This document shows positions 54,190 through 63,409 of a stretch of 64,000 bases of DNA, one piece after another. Location: NCBI GenBank assembly GCA_038232935.1, contig JBBSMX010000004.1:3081-67080 (forward strand), in the 5' to 3' direction. Below the pieces are notes generated by a model. It had not been told where the DNA came from and did no database searches. It worked only from the letters and a program-made list of their open reading frames with translations. Numbering within the stretch: the stretch's first letter is position 1; each line of letters begins with the position of its first letter. This DNA comes from JBBSMX01 sp038232935. GTDB lineage: Bacteria > Bacteroidota > Rhodothermia > Rhodothermales > JANQRZ01. The position numbers and the translations under genes are program-made.

Positions 54190-55793
54190 CGTACCATCGT
54201 GACCCGCTCGGTTAAGTGCCTCTCCCCGACTTCCGCACGGACGAGGTAAAGCCCACTTGGGAGGCCCGCCCCGTCGAGCGCGAACTCGTGCTTACCCGGC
54301 GCGAGCCACCCCTCATGCAACACTCCCACCTCACGCCCGAGCACATCGTAAACCGCAACCCCCACGTCCGATGCCGCGTCGAGCGTGAGCACGACGGTCG
54401 CCGCCCCCGCCGACGGGTTGGGGTACGCCGAGAGCGACACGGCTTCTGGCTCTGTCGCCTGCTCCTCCGCACTCGTCCCCTGTGTCACCGTCAGCGTGAG
54501 CGGGACCTCGACGGCCGCGCCCGTTCCGGCGTCGAACGCCTGCAACGCCGAGGTGTACATGCCCACCGCCCGAGCGCCCGCCCGGAACGTCAGCACGACT
54601 TCCATGCTGTCGCCCGGCGCGAGCGTCCCATCCCACGCTCCCTCCGGCCCGGCGTCCGAGCCCACCACGAGCCACGACGGCGGGAGCGGGTGCGGGCGGA
54701 CGCCGACGATGCCGGTGTGCTCGAAGTTCGTGAACGTCATGTACATCACGCCGTTGGGGTCGATCCTGCTGCGGAGCGGGTTCGCCCGTGGGCCGAAGCC
54801 GGCGTTCTCGAAGAGCACAGCCGGCACCGGCGTCTCTAGCTCCTCGCCCTCGCTGGTGCCCCAGCGGTCCACCACGGCGATGCGGTTGAAGCCGGGCGCG
54901 CCCTGGGGGAAGGCGGCGTACTCGATGCGGACGCCTTCGGCTCCGCCCTCCGTGCCGCCGTGGGCGTCGGGGGTGCCGATGAGCGCGGGCGGGGGATACG
55001 GCTCGGGGCGGAGGGGGTAGCCTTCGGCGAGGGTGCCCGTGCGGTCCACCGCCCATATTGCCCGCGTCTCCCCGTTGACCCCGACGAAGTAAAAGAGGTC
55101 GGTGGCCGCGTCGTAGCTCGGGCCACCGGCGACGAAGTCGTCCACAGGCCCCTCCGGGGGGGCGAGTTCGATGCGGCGGCCGGTGGCGACCCCGTCGAGG
55201 TCGCCTTCGAGGAGAAGCACGCGGAACGTCACACGCTGCCCGTTGATCGAGCGGTTCTCCCCGTTCATCCACCACAGCGTCCCGCTCTCGGTGTCGTAGC
55301 CCACGCCCCACGTACCGGGGAAGGGGTCGAGTTCGGGGACGGTGGGGTGCTCGAACGAGCGGAGGAGCGCGAGGTTGGGCGTGAACTCGAACGTCCGGTG
55401 CAGCCCGCTCACCTCGGCGGAGAAGAGACGGCCCTCCGGCGTCATCGCAATGGCGGCGGGTCCCCACCCGCCCCCGAGGTCGTCCTCGTCGAAGCGGTAG
55501 AGCACCTCGCCGTAGGCCCCGCACGGCGCGCCCCCACCGGCCGCACCCCCCGCAAGCCGGGCTTCTCCTTCGGTTCGCTGCAACGGGCGGTCGAAGGAGA
55601 CGCAGAAGGTGAGCGCTTCGCTCCCCGCGTTCGTCAGCGCCACCGTCCGCGTGATCGTTTCGTACCGCGCGACGTCTACACTCACGCTCGACGGCTCGAT
55701 CACGAGTTGTGCCCGCGCGGGGGCGGCGCTCATCAACACCACGCCGAGCGCCACCCCCGCTGCGACGCAGCGTAGAGTCAGCGTCTCCATCAT
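54186..55793 (-). CDS. T9SS-exported protein with choice-of-anchor/propeller layout (paralogue A)
   Basis: A 535-residue exported protein. A signal peptide (about 1-28, ending ARAQ) is followed by an Ig-like domain (about 30-70) of the type with VALTNAGSEALTFCVSF. A beta-propeller-like body (about 90-370) has repeated AMTPEGRLFSAEV and DPNGVMYMTFTNFEH turns. A second Ig-like part (about 375-440) and a T9SS type A domain close it (SAYPNPSAGAATVVLTL, AVYDVLGREVGVL, ERVTMVR). It is a close paralogue of the next gene upstream in the operon; only 2 bases separate them. No enzymatic motif was seen. Confidence 0.85.
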   Translation of the reverse strand: MMETLTLRCVAAGVALGVVLMSAAPARAQLVIEPSSVSVDVARYETITRTVALTNAGSEALTFCVSFDRPLQRTEGEARLAGGAAGGGAPCGAYGEVLYRFDEDDLGGGWGPAAIAMTPEGRLFSAEVSGLHRTFEFTPNLALLRSFEHPTVPELDPFPGTWGVGYDTESGTLWWMNGENRSINGQRVTFRVLLLEGDLDGVATGRRIELAPPEGPVDDFVAGGPSYDAATDLFYFVGVNGETRAIWAVDRTGTLAEGYPLRPEPYPPPALIGTPDAHGGTEGGAEGVRIEYAAFPQGAPGFNRIAVVDRWGTSEGEELETPVPAVLFENAGFGPRANPLRSRIDPNGVMYMTFTNFEHTGIVGVRPHPLPPSWLVVGSDAGPEGAWDGTLAPGDSMEVVLTFRAGARAVGMYTSALQAFDAGTGAAVEVPLTLTVTQGTSAEEQATEPEAVSLSAYPNPSAGAATVVLTLDAASDVGVAVYDVLGREVGVLHEGWLAPGKHEFALDGAGLPSGLYLVRAEVGERHLTERVTMVR

Positions 55794-55795
55794 CG

Positions 55796-57406
55796 CTACC
55801 TCAAGAGGGTGATCCGCCGTGTGAGCACTTCGCCCGGCGTCTCTGCCCGGAGGAGATAGACACCGGAGGGGAGGCTACGACCACCGAAGCGGAAGCGGTG
55901 CGTGCCTGCCTCGCGTGGCCCCTCAGCAAGAACAGCCACGCGGCGGCCGAGCACGTCGTAGACCGTGAGACGAACTTCGGCATCGGTCGGCAGCGTGAGG
56001 ACTACGGTCGCGGCTCCCGCCGACGGGTTCGGGTACGCCGCCAGCGACACGGCTTCCGGCACGCCGGCCCCGTCCTCCGCGTCCGTCCCCCGCGTCACCG
56101 TCAGCGTGAGCGGGACTTCCACCGCCTCGCCCGTCGCTGCATCGAACGCCTGCAACGCCGAGGTGTACGTCCCCACCTCGCGTGCGCCTGCCCGGAACGT
56201 GAGCACGACCTGCCGACTCTCGTCCGGCGCAAGCGTCCCGTCCCACGCCGCCTCCGGCCCGGCGTCCGAGTCTACGACGAGCCACGACGGCGGCAACGGG
56301 TGCGGACGGATGCCGACGATGCCGGTGTGGTCAAAGTTCGTGAACGTCATGTACATCACACCGTTGGGGTCCGTCCGGCTCCGCAGCGGGTTTCCATTCG
56401 GACCGGCCCCGCCTGCTTCGAGGAGCACCGACGGCACCGGCGTCTCGAGCGCCTCGCCCTCGCTGTTGCCCCAGCGGTCTACGACGGCGATCCGGTCGTT
56501 CCCCGGCGCGCCCAGCGGGAACGCCCCGTACTCGACCCGCACGCCTTCGGGTCCGCCCTCGGCCCCACCGTGAGCGTCGATGATGTTGAAGACGCCCTCG
56601 GAGTAGGGCTCCGGGCGGACGGGGTAGCCCTCGGGCACGGTGCCCGCGCGGTCCACGGCCCAGAGCCTCCAGTTGTCGGGGTTCTGACGGTCGCCGAGTA
56701 TCCCGAGGAAGTAGAAGCGGTCGGTGGCTACGTCGTAGGCGAGGCCGCCGGGGTCGAAAGAGTCGATGGGGTCGTCGGGCGGGGCGACCTGGATGCGGCG
56801 GCCGGTGGGGACGCCGTCGAGGTCGCCTTCGAGGAGGAGCACGCGGCGGGTGCCGCCCTGACTTCCGCCCTGTCGCTCGAAGTTCATCCACCACAGCGTC
56901 CCGCTCTCGGTGTCGTAGCCCACGCCCCGTGTAGCGGGAAACGGCACGAGTTCGGCGACGGTGGGATGCTCAAAGGAGCGGATGAGCGTGAGGTCGTGCG
57001 TGAACTCGAACGTCCGGTGGAGAAAGCTCACCTCGGAGGTGAAGAGCCGACCCTCCGGCGTCATCACGACGCCAACGGGTCCCCACCCCGCGCCAAAGTC
57101 CTCCTCGTCGAAGTAGTGGAGCACTTCGCCGTATTCACCGCAGGGTGTACCACCGCTGGCTGCGCCCTCCACGAGCCGAGTCTCTCCTTCGGCCCGCTGC
57201 AACGGCCGCTCGAAGGAGACACAGAAGGTGAGCGGCTCCGCCCCCGCATTCGTCAGCGTCACCGTCTGCGTGACCGTCTCCTCCTGCGGCACCATCACCT
57301 CGATGCTCTGGGGTTCGATCACGAGTTGCGCCCACGCGGGGACGGCACTCAGCAAGACCACGCCGAACACCGCCCCCGCCGCGACGCGATACGAGGTCGT
57401 CGTCAT
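55796..57406 (-). CDS. T9SS-exported protein with choice-of-anchor/propeller layout (paralogue B)
   Basis: A 536-residue paralogue of the preceding entry, with the same domain order and many identical blocks, such as GGTPCGEYGEVL, TLWWMNFE, and DPNGVMYMTFTNFDHTGIVG. The signal peptide ends AWAQ. Its T9SS domain (LAAYPNPSAGAATVVLTLP to RITLLR) is much closer to that of the subtilisin-like protein upstream than to its own paralogue's, which points to domain exchange or gene conversion. It starts 2 bases after the subtilisin-like gene's stop, and the junction sequence repeats at its own 3' side. Confidence 0.85.
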   Translation of the reverse strand: MTTTSYRVAAGAVFGVVLLSAVPAWAQLVIEPQSIEVMVPQEETVTQTVTLTNAGAEPLTFCVSFERPLQRAEGETRLVEGAASGGTPCGEYGEVLHYFDEEDFGAGWGPVGVVMTPEGRLFTSEVSFLHRTFEFTHDLTLIRSFEHPTVAELVPFPATRGVGYDTESGTLWWMNFERQGGSQGGTRRVLLLEGDLDGVPTGRRIQVAPPDDPIDSFDPGGLAYDVATDRFYFLGILGDRQNPDNWRLWAVDRAGTVPEGYPVRPEPYSEGVFNIIDAHGGAEGGPEGVRVEYGAFPLGAPGNDRIAVVDRWGNSEGEALETPVPSVLLEAGGAGPNGNPLRSRTDPNGVMYMTFTNFDHTGIVGIRPHPLPPSWLVVDSDAGPEAAWDGTLAPDESRQVVLTFRAGAREVGTYTSALQAFDAATGEAVEVPLTLTVTRGTDAEDGAGVPEAVSLAAYPNPSAGAATVVLTLPTDAEVRLTVYDVLGRRVAVLAEGPREAGTHRFRFGGRSLPSGVYLLRAETPGEVLTRRITLLR

Positions 57407-57408
57407 CG

Positions 57409-60400
57409 CTACCTCAGCAGGGTAATCCGGCGCGTGAGCACCTCGCCCGGCGTCTCCGCTCGGAGGAGGTACACGCCGGAGGGGAGGCTACGGCCACCGA
57501 AGCCGAAGCGATGCGTCCCGGCCTCGCGCGGTCCCTCGGCGAGCGTCGCCACCCGGCGGCCGAGCACGTCGTAGACCGTGAGGTGCACCTCACCGTCGCG
57601 CGGCAGCGTGAGAGCCACCGTTGCGGCTCCCGCCGACGGATTCGGATATGCCGCCAGCGACACCCCCGCCGCATCAGGCAGGACAGCATCGGTTCCCCGA
57701 GCGAGTGCTTCCAGCCCAGCCCCCCGCGCGCGCTCACCGCTTCCGGCACGCTCGGCGTAGACCGAAGCGAGGTCGAGCAGCACCTCGTCCAGCCCGCTCT
57801 CCGGCTCCCCGTTCGCCGCCTCCTCAGCCGCTACGGCTGCCACGAGCGCCGCGGCCTCGGCGTAGCGCCCCGCCCCCGCTTCGAGGTGGGCTTCCACGAG
57901 CGAGAGCACCCGGCCGACCCCGCCGCCCTCCACCGGCAGCGCGAGGAGCTCCCGCGCGCCCTCGTGCTCGCCCCGCGTCAGAAGCTCGACGGCCTCGACT
58001 TCGAGCGCGGCCTCGGCCGTCGCCCGCAGCAGAGCCGGGAGGTTCGGATTGTTCAGCCGGGCGCGGAGGCTGCGGAGCTGCCCCCACGAGGCGGCGCGCT
58101 CGCCCGTCTCGTCGTCCCGGTCGCGGCGGTGGAGCGCCGCGAGGGTACGGACGAGACCGGGGGCGACCTCCGCCGCCGGGTCCGCCACGAGCGCCGCACG
58201 GGTCGCCCGGATCAACGCACGGAGTGCTGCACGCTCGCCGCGCTGCTGCTCCGTGCCGGAGGCATCACGTCCTGAGAGTGCGAGCGTGCCGGTGCTCGTC
58301 CGGCTCGCCGTGAGGCATTCGGGCGGCGAAACCGTGTAGTCGCAGTCCGAGGCCACCCCCACCTTGATGACGCCGCCGGTGAGGGCACCGGCGGGCGGTC
58401 CGCCCACATGGTCCCAGTACGTGTTCCCCGCGTAGATCGTCGCCCCGGAGTTGTTGGCGATGAAGACGCCGCTGTCGTCGTAGATCGAGTTGCGCCCGTC
58501 GTCGTCAGCGGTCCCCAGAGACCCGATGAAGGCCGTCCCGCCGGAGGCGATGGCGACCTCGCTCCCCGTGTTGCCCGCCACGCGGTTCACGCCGTAGGGC
58601 TGAGGGTTATTCGATTTCATCTGGAGATCGCCGCCCGCGAGGACCCAGATCCCGGCCTTGTTGGTGCCGAAGCCGCCCGCCACCCCATTCCCTTCGAGGA
58701 TGTTGTGGTCGAACGGGTCCACGGTCGCGTCGGAGAGGCGGAGGCCGGAGAGCCCGTTCCCGCTCATCACCGTCTCCTGAATAACCGCGTCGGCCGAGAT
58801 CGCGTAGACGCCGTTGCCGGTGTTGCCGTTCACGAACGAGTCGAGAAGGGTGAACGTGCTGCGGCACGCGCCGAAGCAGAAGACGCCCCCGCCAATCGTC
58901 TCGGGAATCCCGCTCCGAATGCCGGTCCCGTTCTGCTCCACCGTCGAGCCAGCGATGACCGTGCCGTCGTTGGAGAGCACGTCGATACCAACGGTATTGT
59001 CGCGGATCGTCGAGTTCGCAATCGTGGCCGTGCCGGGGTCGTAGACCGTGACCCCCACCGTCGCGTGCTCGATAGTGGCGTCATCGAGGTCGAGCGTGCC
59101 ATCTGCGGCAATACCTCCCCACCCCTGCCCCGCGTCGCGCTCGGTGAACGTGGTACCGTCCGCGTTGAGCGTGCCCTCCACGATGAGGCGGGTGCCCGGT
59201 GCGAACGCGAGCGTGACATCTCCCAGGTCCCACGTCTCCCCGGCCGGAATCGTCACATCCTGGGCGAGCGTGCCGCCGTAGAGCTCCAGCGTCTGCACGA
59301 GCGCCTGATACGCGTTCACTCGACCGTTCCCCGCCCACCGTGGGTGGTAGCTGGGGTCGTAGTCCGCCGTCTGCTTGATGAGATCCGTGACCTGGGTCAC
59401 GGAGAGATCCGGGTTGATCGCTAGGATGAGTGTGGCGATACCTGCGACCTGTGGGGCCGCGGCGGAGGTCTTGCTAAAGTTAGAGGTGTAACCGTCATCG
59501 ACAGTTATCGTGGTAACAAAGAGCAGGCCCCCACTGCTTGGAGCGACTACGTCAGCCCTTCGCTCCCCGCTCGGAAAGACTTGGGGAGAATATGGGCCGC
59601 GGTTGTTCTCGCTCGTTACGCCCCCGACGGCAATCACGCCAGGCAGCAAAGCAGGGAACGCTATGAAGTCGGGTCCAGCCGTCTCCCCGTTGTTGCCTGC
59701 TGCAGCTACCATCACGATTCCTTTTCCGCCGCGCCCGTCTTCGAGCGCCCGTTCAAAGGCCGCTGCAACGTCGTCGTTATAGACACCAGGGAATCTGGTG
59801 CCCCAACTGTGGTTCATGACATCTGCCCCTCGCACACGCGCAGTGTCAATAGCGGCGGCAATTTCCCTGAAAGGAGCGAAAACGTCGCTCTGGATAGCAA
59901 TCGGGAGGATTCGTGTCTTCTCGGATACGCCCCGCACCCCAATAGTGTTGAAGTCGGCTGCGGCGAGACCGGCAACATTTTGACCGTGGACGGCCCCTTT
60001 CCTCGGGGAGCCGTCACCGCCGCCTAAGGCCGGGGCCGTCCAGCCGTTTGCGAGCCGCTGTCCAGGTTCGAAGTCCATATGGTCTTCCACCCCGGAGTCG
60101 ACGATCGCGGCCGTTACGGAGGCGCTTCCCGTCGTGATGCCCCAGGCGAGGTCGGCGTCGATGTCTACATCAGGGGTAATCCCGGACTGACCCGTGTTCT
60201 CGAGGTGCCACTGGTTGGGATAGAGGGGGTCGTCGATACTCCCTCCGCTGAAACTGGCGCTCGGCATGACGGGGCTGAGGCTCGGCGCGGCCAGGGAGAA
60301 CGAGGGTTCGCTCTGGAGCGAGAGGTCAGCGTAGGCGTCGGGCACAGCCCATTCGGTCAGGCTATCGGTGTAGTAGGCGTTCGCCACCTCCAGCGTGCTG

Positions 60401-60906
60401 TACGCCGCACCGGCCGGCACGCCGAGGGTGTAGACCGAGGAGCCGTCAGCGAACGTGCCGGAGTCGACGGTCTGGACGCCGTACTGGGCGTTGAGCCCGG
60501 ACACCTGAGCCGCCGTCACGCCGGGGCCGAACCCGGCGCGGACGTAGTCGGTGATCGTGAACCGCATGGTGCCGGTGCCCACGTAATAATCCGGGTGGTA
60601 GCGGGCTACCGATGTACTAGCGTCTAGTAGAGATTCGGCCTCGCCCTCCGTCAGCCCGCTCGCCGCGTCCACGACGTAGAAGTCTCGCGGGAGCACTTCG
60701 AGAACGGAGAAGTCCGATCCCAGCGCCTGCGCGAGGGCGGTCTCATCCACACCGGATGCCGCCTCCACGACGTACTGCCCATCTATAGGCGTGAGGGCAA
60801 TCTGCCCTCCGCCCGACCAGTAATACTGCGCGAGGGGAGTCGGGGCGGCGGCGCAGAGGAGGAACGCGGTCAGAATGTATAGTAACGGTCGGGGGGGGCG
60901 CTTCAT
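57409..60906 (-). CDS. T9SS-exported subtilisin-like (S8) protease with beta-helix
   Basis: An 1165-residue exported protease. The signal peptide (about 1-26, ending PLAQ) and an inhibitor-like propeptide region precede an S8 domain (about 225-560). It has catalytic Asp in IVDSGVEDHMDF, His in VHGQNVAG, oxyanion Asn in AAAGNNGE and Ser in KTSAAAPQVAG, so activity is likely. A right-handed beta-helix (about 575-880), a helical repeat-like part (about 900-1070) and a T9SS type A domain ending RITLLR follow. ATG 60906 is chosen by the signal peptide; an upstream in-frame ATG at 60999 is less likely. It leads the minus-strand three-gene operon. Confidence 0.9.
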   Translation of the reverse strand: MKRPPRPLLYILTAFLLCAAAPTPLAQYYWSGGGQIALTPIDGQYVVEAASGVDETALAQALGSDFSVLEVLPRDFYVVDAASGLTEGEAESLLDASTSVARYHPDYYVGTGTMRFTITDYVRAGFGPGVTAAQVSGLNAQYGVQTVDSGTFADGSSVYTLGVPAGAAYSTLEVANAYYTDSLTEWAVPDAYADLSLQSEPSFSLAAPSLSPVMPSASFSGGSIDDPLYPNQWHLENTGQSGITPDVDIDADLAWGITTGSASVTAAIVDSGVEDHMDFEPGQRLANGWTAPALGGGDGSPRKGAVHGQNVAGLAAADFNTIGVRGVSEKTRILPIAIQSDVFAPFREIAAAIDTARVRGADVMNHSWGTRFPGVYNDDVAAAFERALEDGRGGKGIVMVAAAGNNGETAGPDFIAFPALLPGVIAVGGVTSENNRGPYSPQVFPSGERRADVVAPSSGGLLFVTTITVDDGYTSNFSKTSAAAPQVAGIATLILAINPDLSVTQVTDLIKQTADYDPSYHPRWAGNGRVNAYQALVQTLELYGGTLAQDVTIPAGETWDLGDVTLAFAPGTRLIVEGTLNADGTTFTERDAGQGWGGIAADGTLDLDDATIEHATVGVTVYDPGTATIANSTIRDNTVGIDVLSNDGTVIAGSTVEQNGTGIRSGIPETIGGGVFCFGACRSTFTLLDSFVNGNTGNGVYAISADAVIQETVMSGNGLSGLRLSDATVDPFDHNILEGNGVAGGFGTNKAGIWVLAGGDLQMKSNNPQPYGVNRVAGNTGSEVAIASGGTAFIGSLGTADDDGRNSIYDDSGVFIANNSGATIYAGNTYWDHVGGPPAGALTGGVIKVGVASDCDYTVSPPECLTASRTSTGTLALSGRDASGTEQQRGERAALRALIRATRAALVADPAAEVAPGLVRTLAALHRRDRDDETGERAASWGQLRSLRARLNNPNLPALLRATAEAALEVEAVELLTRGEHEGARELLALPVEGGGVGRVLSLVEAHLEAGAGRYAEAAALVAAVAAEEAANGEPESGLDEVLLDLASVYAERAGSGERARGAGLEALARGTDAVLPDAAGVSLAAYPNPSAGAATVALTLPRDGEVHLTVYDVLGRRVATLAEGPREAGTHRFGFGGRSLPSGVYLLRAETPGEVLTRRITLLR

Positions 60907-61008
60907 GAGGGTACCTCGTTGGGCTGATGGACGAAGCGGCGTAGGGCTATGGCGCGGGCTTCGGTGCAAGTGCCACTTCGGGTGTCGTGGGTCATTCAAT
61001 CGTTCTTC

Positions 61009-61037
61009 ACACTACGCAGAAAACCTGACGAAGTCAA
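61009..61037 (-). promoter_or_regulatory. Candidate promoter of the subtilisin-like gene operon
   Basis: On the minus strand TTGACT (61037-61032) and TAGTGT (61014-61009) are 17 bases apart, about 100 bases before the protease ATG. The 232-base gap holds no other feature that I can see. Confidence 0.35.
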
Positions 61038-61138
61038 ATACAGGACAACAGGAGCCGTAGTTGTGACCGGAACAGTCCACCCTCGGCGGCCTACTCCGTG
61101 CGCCCGGCAGATTGCTGAGGCTGCCAGATATACGCTCC

Positions 61139-63310
61139 TCAGAAGCGGTAGCGGAGCTGGAGGGCGAGGTCGCGCACGCGGCTGCCCTCGACCTCGCCGA
61201 GCCCGCTGCTGATCGTGCGGCGGTCCTCGAACCGCGTCTCGGCCAGCTTCACCCGGAGGTCGAGTCCCTCGAACCGGCCGCGTGGCTTGAACGTCACCAT
61301 CGCGTAGGCCCGCGTGCCGCGCCCGTAGAGCAGTGTGTTGGCGAAGACGCCGAGCAGGTCGTTCTCGAACTGGTAGAGCCGGGCGTCGTAACTCTCGGTG
61401 TCGAAGAACGTGAGGCGCGTGTCGAGCCGGAGTGTTTGGGTGAACTGCCAGCGGACGTCCTGGAAGAGGAGCACGCCGGTCTCGACCGGCCCGTCGTCCT
61501 CCCGGTAGCGGGAGCCCTCGACGCGGGTGCGGAAGCGGAGGTCGCGACTGGCTTCGTACTCGCCCTGCACGCGGAGGCTCTGCCGTGTCTCCGGCACGAG
61601 GCCCGAGAGCACGGCTCCCGTCGGCTGCGCGAAGTCGGCGCTGGTCTCGCGCGTTTCGGTGCGGCCCTGCACGTAGAGCGTGATCCACCGGCGCGGCTTG
61701 TGCTCGACGTAGAGGAGCGCTTCGTGGCCCGTCGAGGGGCGGGGGATCGTGAAGCGCACCCACGGGAAGCGGTACTGGTCGAAGTAGCCCGAGACGACCC
61801 ACGCCTTGGCAGGACGGAGGCCGAGGCCGAGGTAAAGCCCCGTCTCGTTCTGACTTACGCCGTTCCGCTCGCCGAAGGCGTAGCCGTGGAGCGAGACGAA
61901 GTCGCGCGGGTAATGGCGGGCGACCACGACGGCTTCGAGCCGGCCCAAACTCGCCTCGGCTCCGGCGAGGCCCGCGAACACACCGTTCGTCTGCGCGACC
62001 TCGCCGAAGAGCTGGAAGTCGCTGAGGAACACGCTCGCGTACGCGCTCGCCGTCGTCACGTCGTCGCCGCTGAAATCGAACCGCTCGTAGGGGCGAGGAC
62101 CGGGCGCGAGCGGGTTGTCGAACCGGGCGTTGTAGCCGACCACGCCGACCGTCGCGCGGTCGAGCCGGTACTCGATGCCGCCGCCGAAGAGGGTTTCGCC
62201 GAGGGCATCTTTCTTCGCGATCTCGCCGGGGGTGCGGTGGAGGCCGTCGGCGGCGAGGCCGGCCACGGTCGCATCCGTGATCGGGGCCTCGACGTCGGTC
62301 GTGTCCACGTCATTGAACGAGGCGTCGAGCGTGCGGCGGCTGCCGAAGGCCGTGGCGTAGAGGGCAGGCGTGACGGCGACCGTCGCGGCGGCCCCGCGGA
62401 AGAACTGGTTCTCGTCGGTCGAACCGTAGGGCCGGATCCCGCGCCCGCGCTTGACGAGCGGCCGGACCGACTCCCTCCCTTTGCCGAAGCCAGCGGCGCG
62501 CCAGAGCGCGAGCCCCTGCCCGAACTCGGCCACGTAGTCTCCCACGACGAGCGACTCGATCCGGCCGATGCGGAGGGCGGCGAGGTGGAAAGAGGCGAAG
62601 TCGTAGCCGTAGCTGCCGATGCCGGGGTCGAACGTGAAGGGCTCGCCGGGGTCTTTTTCGAGGGTGACGTTCGCGCTGAGGTTGCGGCGGAAGCTGGCTC
62701 GGACGCGGGTGTAGATCCGCTCGGGCGAGCCGGCGTAGCGCGTCGGCGCGTCGGGGTCATCGGCGAGGCTGTCGGGCAGGGCGTCGTACCCCCGGCCGAG
62801 GTCGAGGCGGCGCGTGACGCGCTGGAGCACTTCGACGCGGGCGTTCGCGCGGACCTCAGCGAAGCTCGGGACCTCGGGGTAGCGCGACGCCTCGGGCGCG
62901 GTGCGCGGGAGCGGCAGGCCGATGGAGAGGTACGGCCGGGCTTCGAGGTAGGTGTTCGGGTCGATGCCCTCGACGGCGCGCAGCTCCGGGATCGAGCGGA
63001 AGAGCCCGTTCTCCTCGCGGAAGCGGACGATGTCGCGGGCGATGAGGGGCGAAAACGAGGGGACCTGCGCCAGATCTTCGGCCGAGGCGCGGTTGACGTC
63101 GAGCGGGTTCTCGCGGAGGTCTTCGAGCAGCTCCAGCAGTTCGGTCGGGTCGCCGGAGATCTCGTCGTCGGAGAGGTTTTCCAGTACGGCCTCCTCCGTC
63201 TGATCCGTGTCGGTGGTATCGGCCGGGACCTCCTGCGCGAGCACGGCCGGCGCGAGGAGGAAGAGGAGTAGAGGGAGAGCGGGGGAAAGGAAGGGGGGGA
63301 GGGGACGCAT
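61139..63310 (-). CDS. Helix-hairpin-helix outer-membrane beta-barrel protein
   Basis: A 723-residue exported protein. The signal peptide (about 1-26, ending VLAQ) is followed by an acidic stretch, then a ComEA-like helix-hairpin-helix region (about 60-125) with NPLDVNRASAEDLAQVPSF and a second repeat. The remaining 590 residues are amphipathic strands of a large barrel ending LQLRYRF with a terminal Phe. Family members are common in Bacteroidota; their role is not established. ATG 63310 is set by the signal peptide. Its 3' end has two truncated copies elsewhere in the window, at 48760 and 54016. Confidence 0.82.
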   Translation of the reverse strand: MRPLPPFLSPALPLLLFLLAPAVLAQEVPADTTDTDQTEEAVLENLSDDEISGDPTELLELLEDLRENPLDVNRASAEDLAQVPSFSPLIARDIVRFREENGLFRSIPELRAVEGIDPNTYLEARPYLSIGLPLPRTAPEASRYPEVPSFAEVRANARVEVLQRVTRRLDLGRGYDALPDSLADDPDAPTRYAGSPERIYTRVRASFRRNLSANVTLEKDPGEPFTFDPGIGSYGYDFASFHLAALRIGRIESLVVGDYVAEFGQGLALWRAAGFGKGRESVRPLVKRGRGIRPYGSTDENQFFRGAAATVAVTPALYATAFGSRRTLDASFNDVDTTDVEAPITDATVAGLAADGLHRTPGEIAKKDALGETLFGGGIEYRLDRATVGVVGYNARFDNPLAPGPRPYERFDFSGDDVTTASAYASVFLSDFQLFGEVAQTNGVFAGLAGAEASLGRLEAVVVARHYPRDFVSLHGYAFGERNGVSQNETGLYLGLGLRPAKAWVVSGYFDQYRFPWVRFTIPRPSTGHEALLYVEHKPRRWITLYVQGRTETRETSADFAQPTGAVLSGLVPETRQSLRVQGEYEASRDLRFRTRVEGSRYREDDGPVETGVLLFQDVRWQFTQTLRLDTRLTFFDTESYDARLYQFENDLLGVFANTLLYGRGTRAYAMVTFKPRGRFEGLDLRVKLAETRFEDRRTISSGLGEVEGSRVRDLALQLRYRF

Positions 63311-63409
63311 CGGCGAGCGGAGCAGGGAGGAGGGCGTTTCCCGTTCCCTCGTTCGCCCGCTCTCCCAATCTCCCATTCTCCCTGTCACCCTTTCTTTCAT
63401 TCTCAAACC

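Noticed and set aside
61112..63271. 719-codon plus-strand frame opposite the HHH barrel gene
   Set aside because: The product is Glu/Arg/Ala-rich without domains; the minus strand gives a signal peptide, an HHH region and a terminal Phe.
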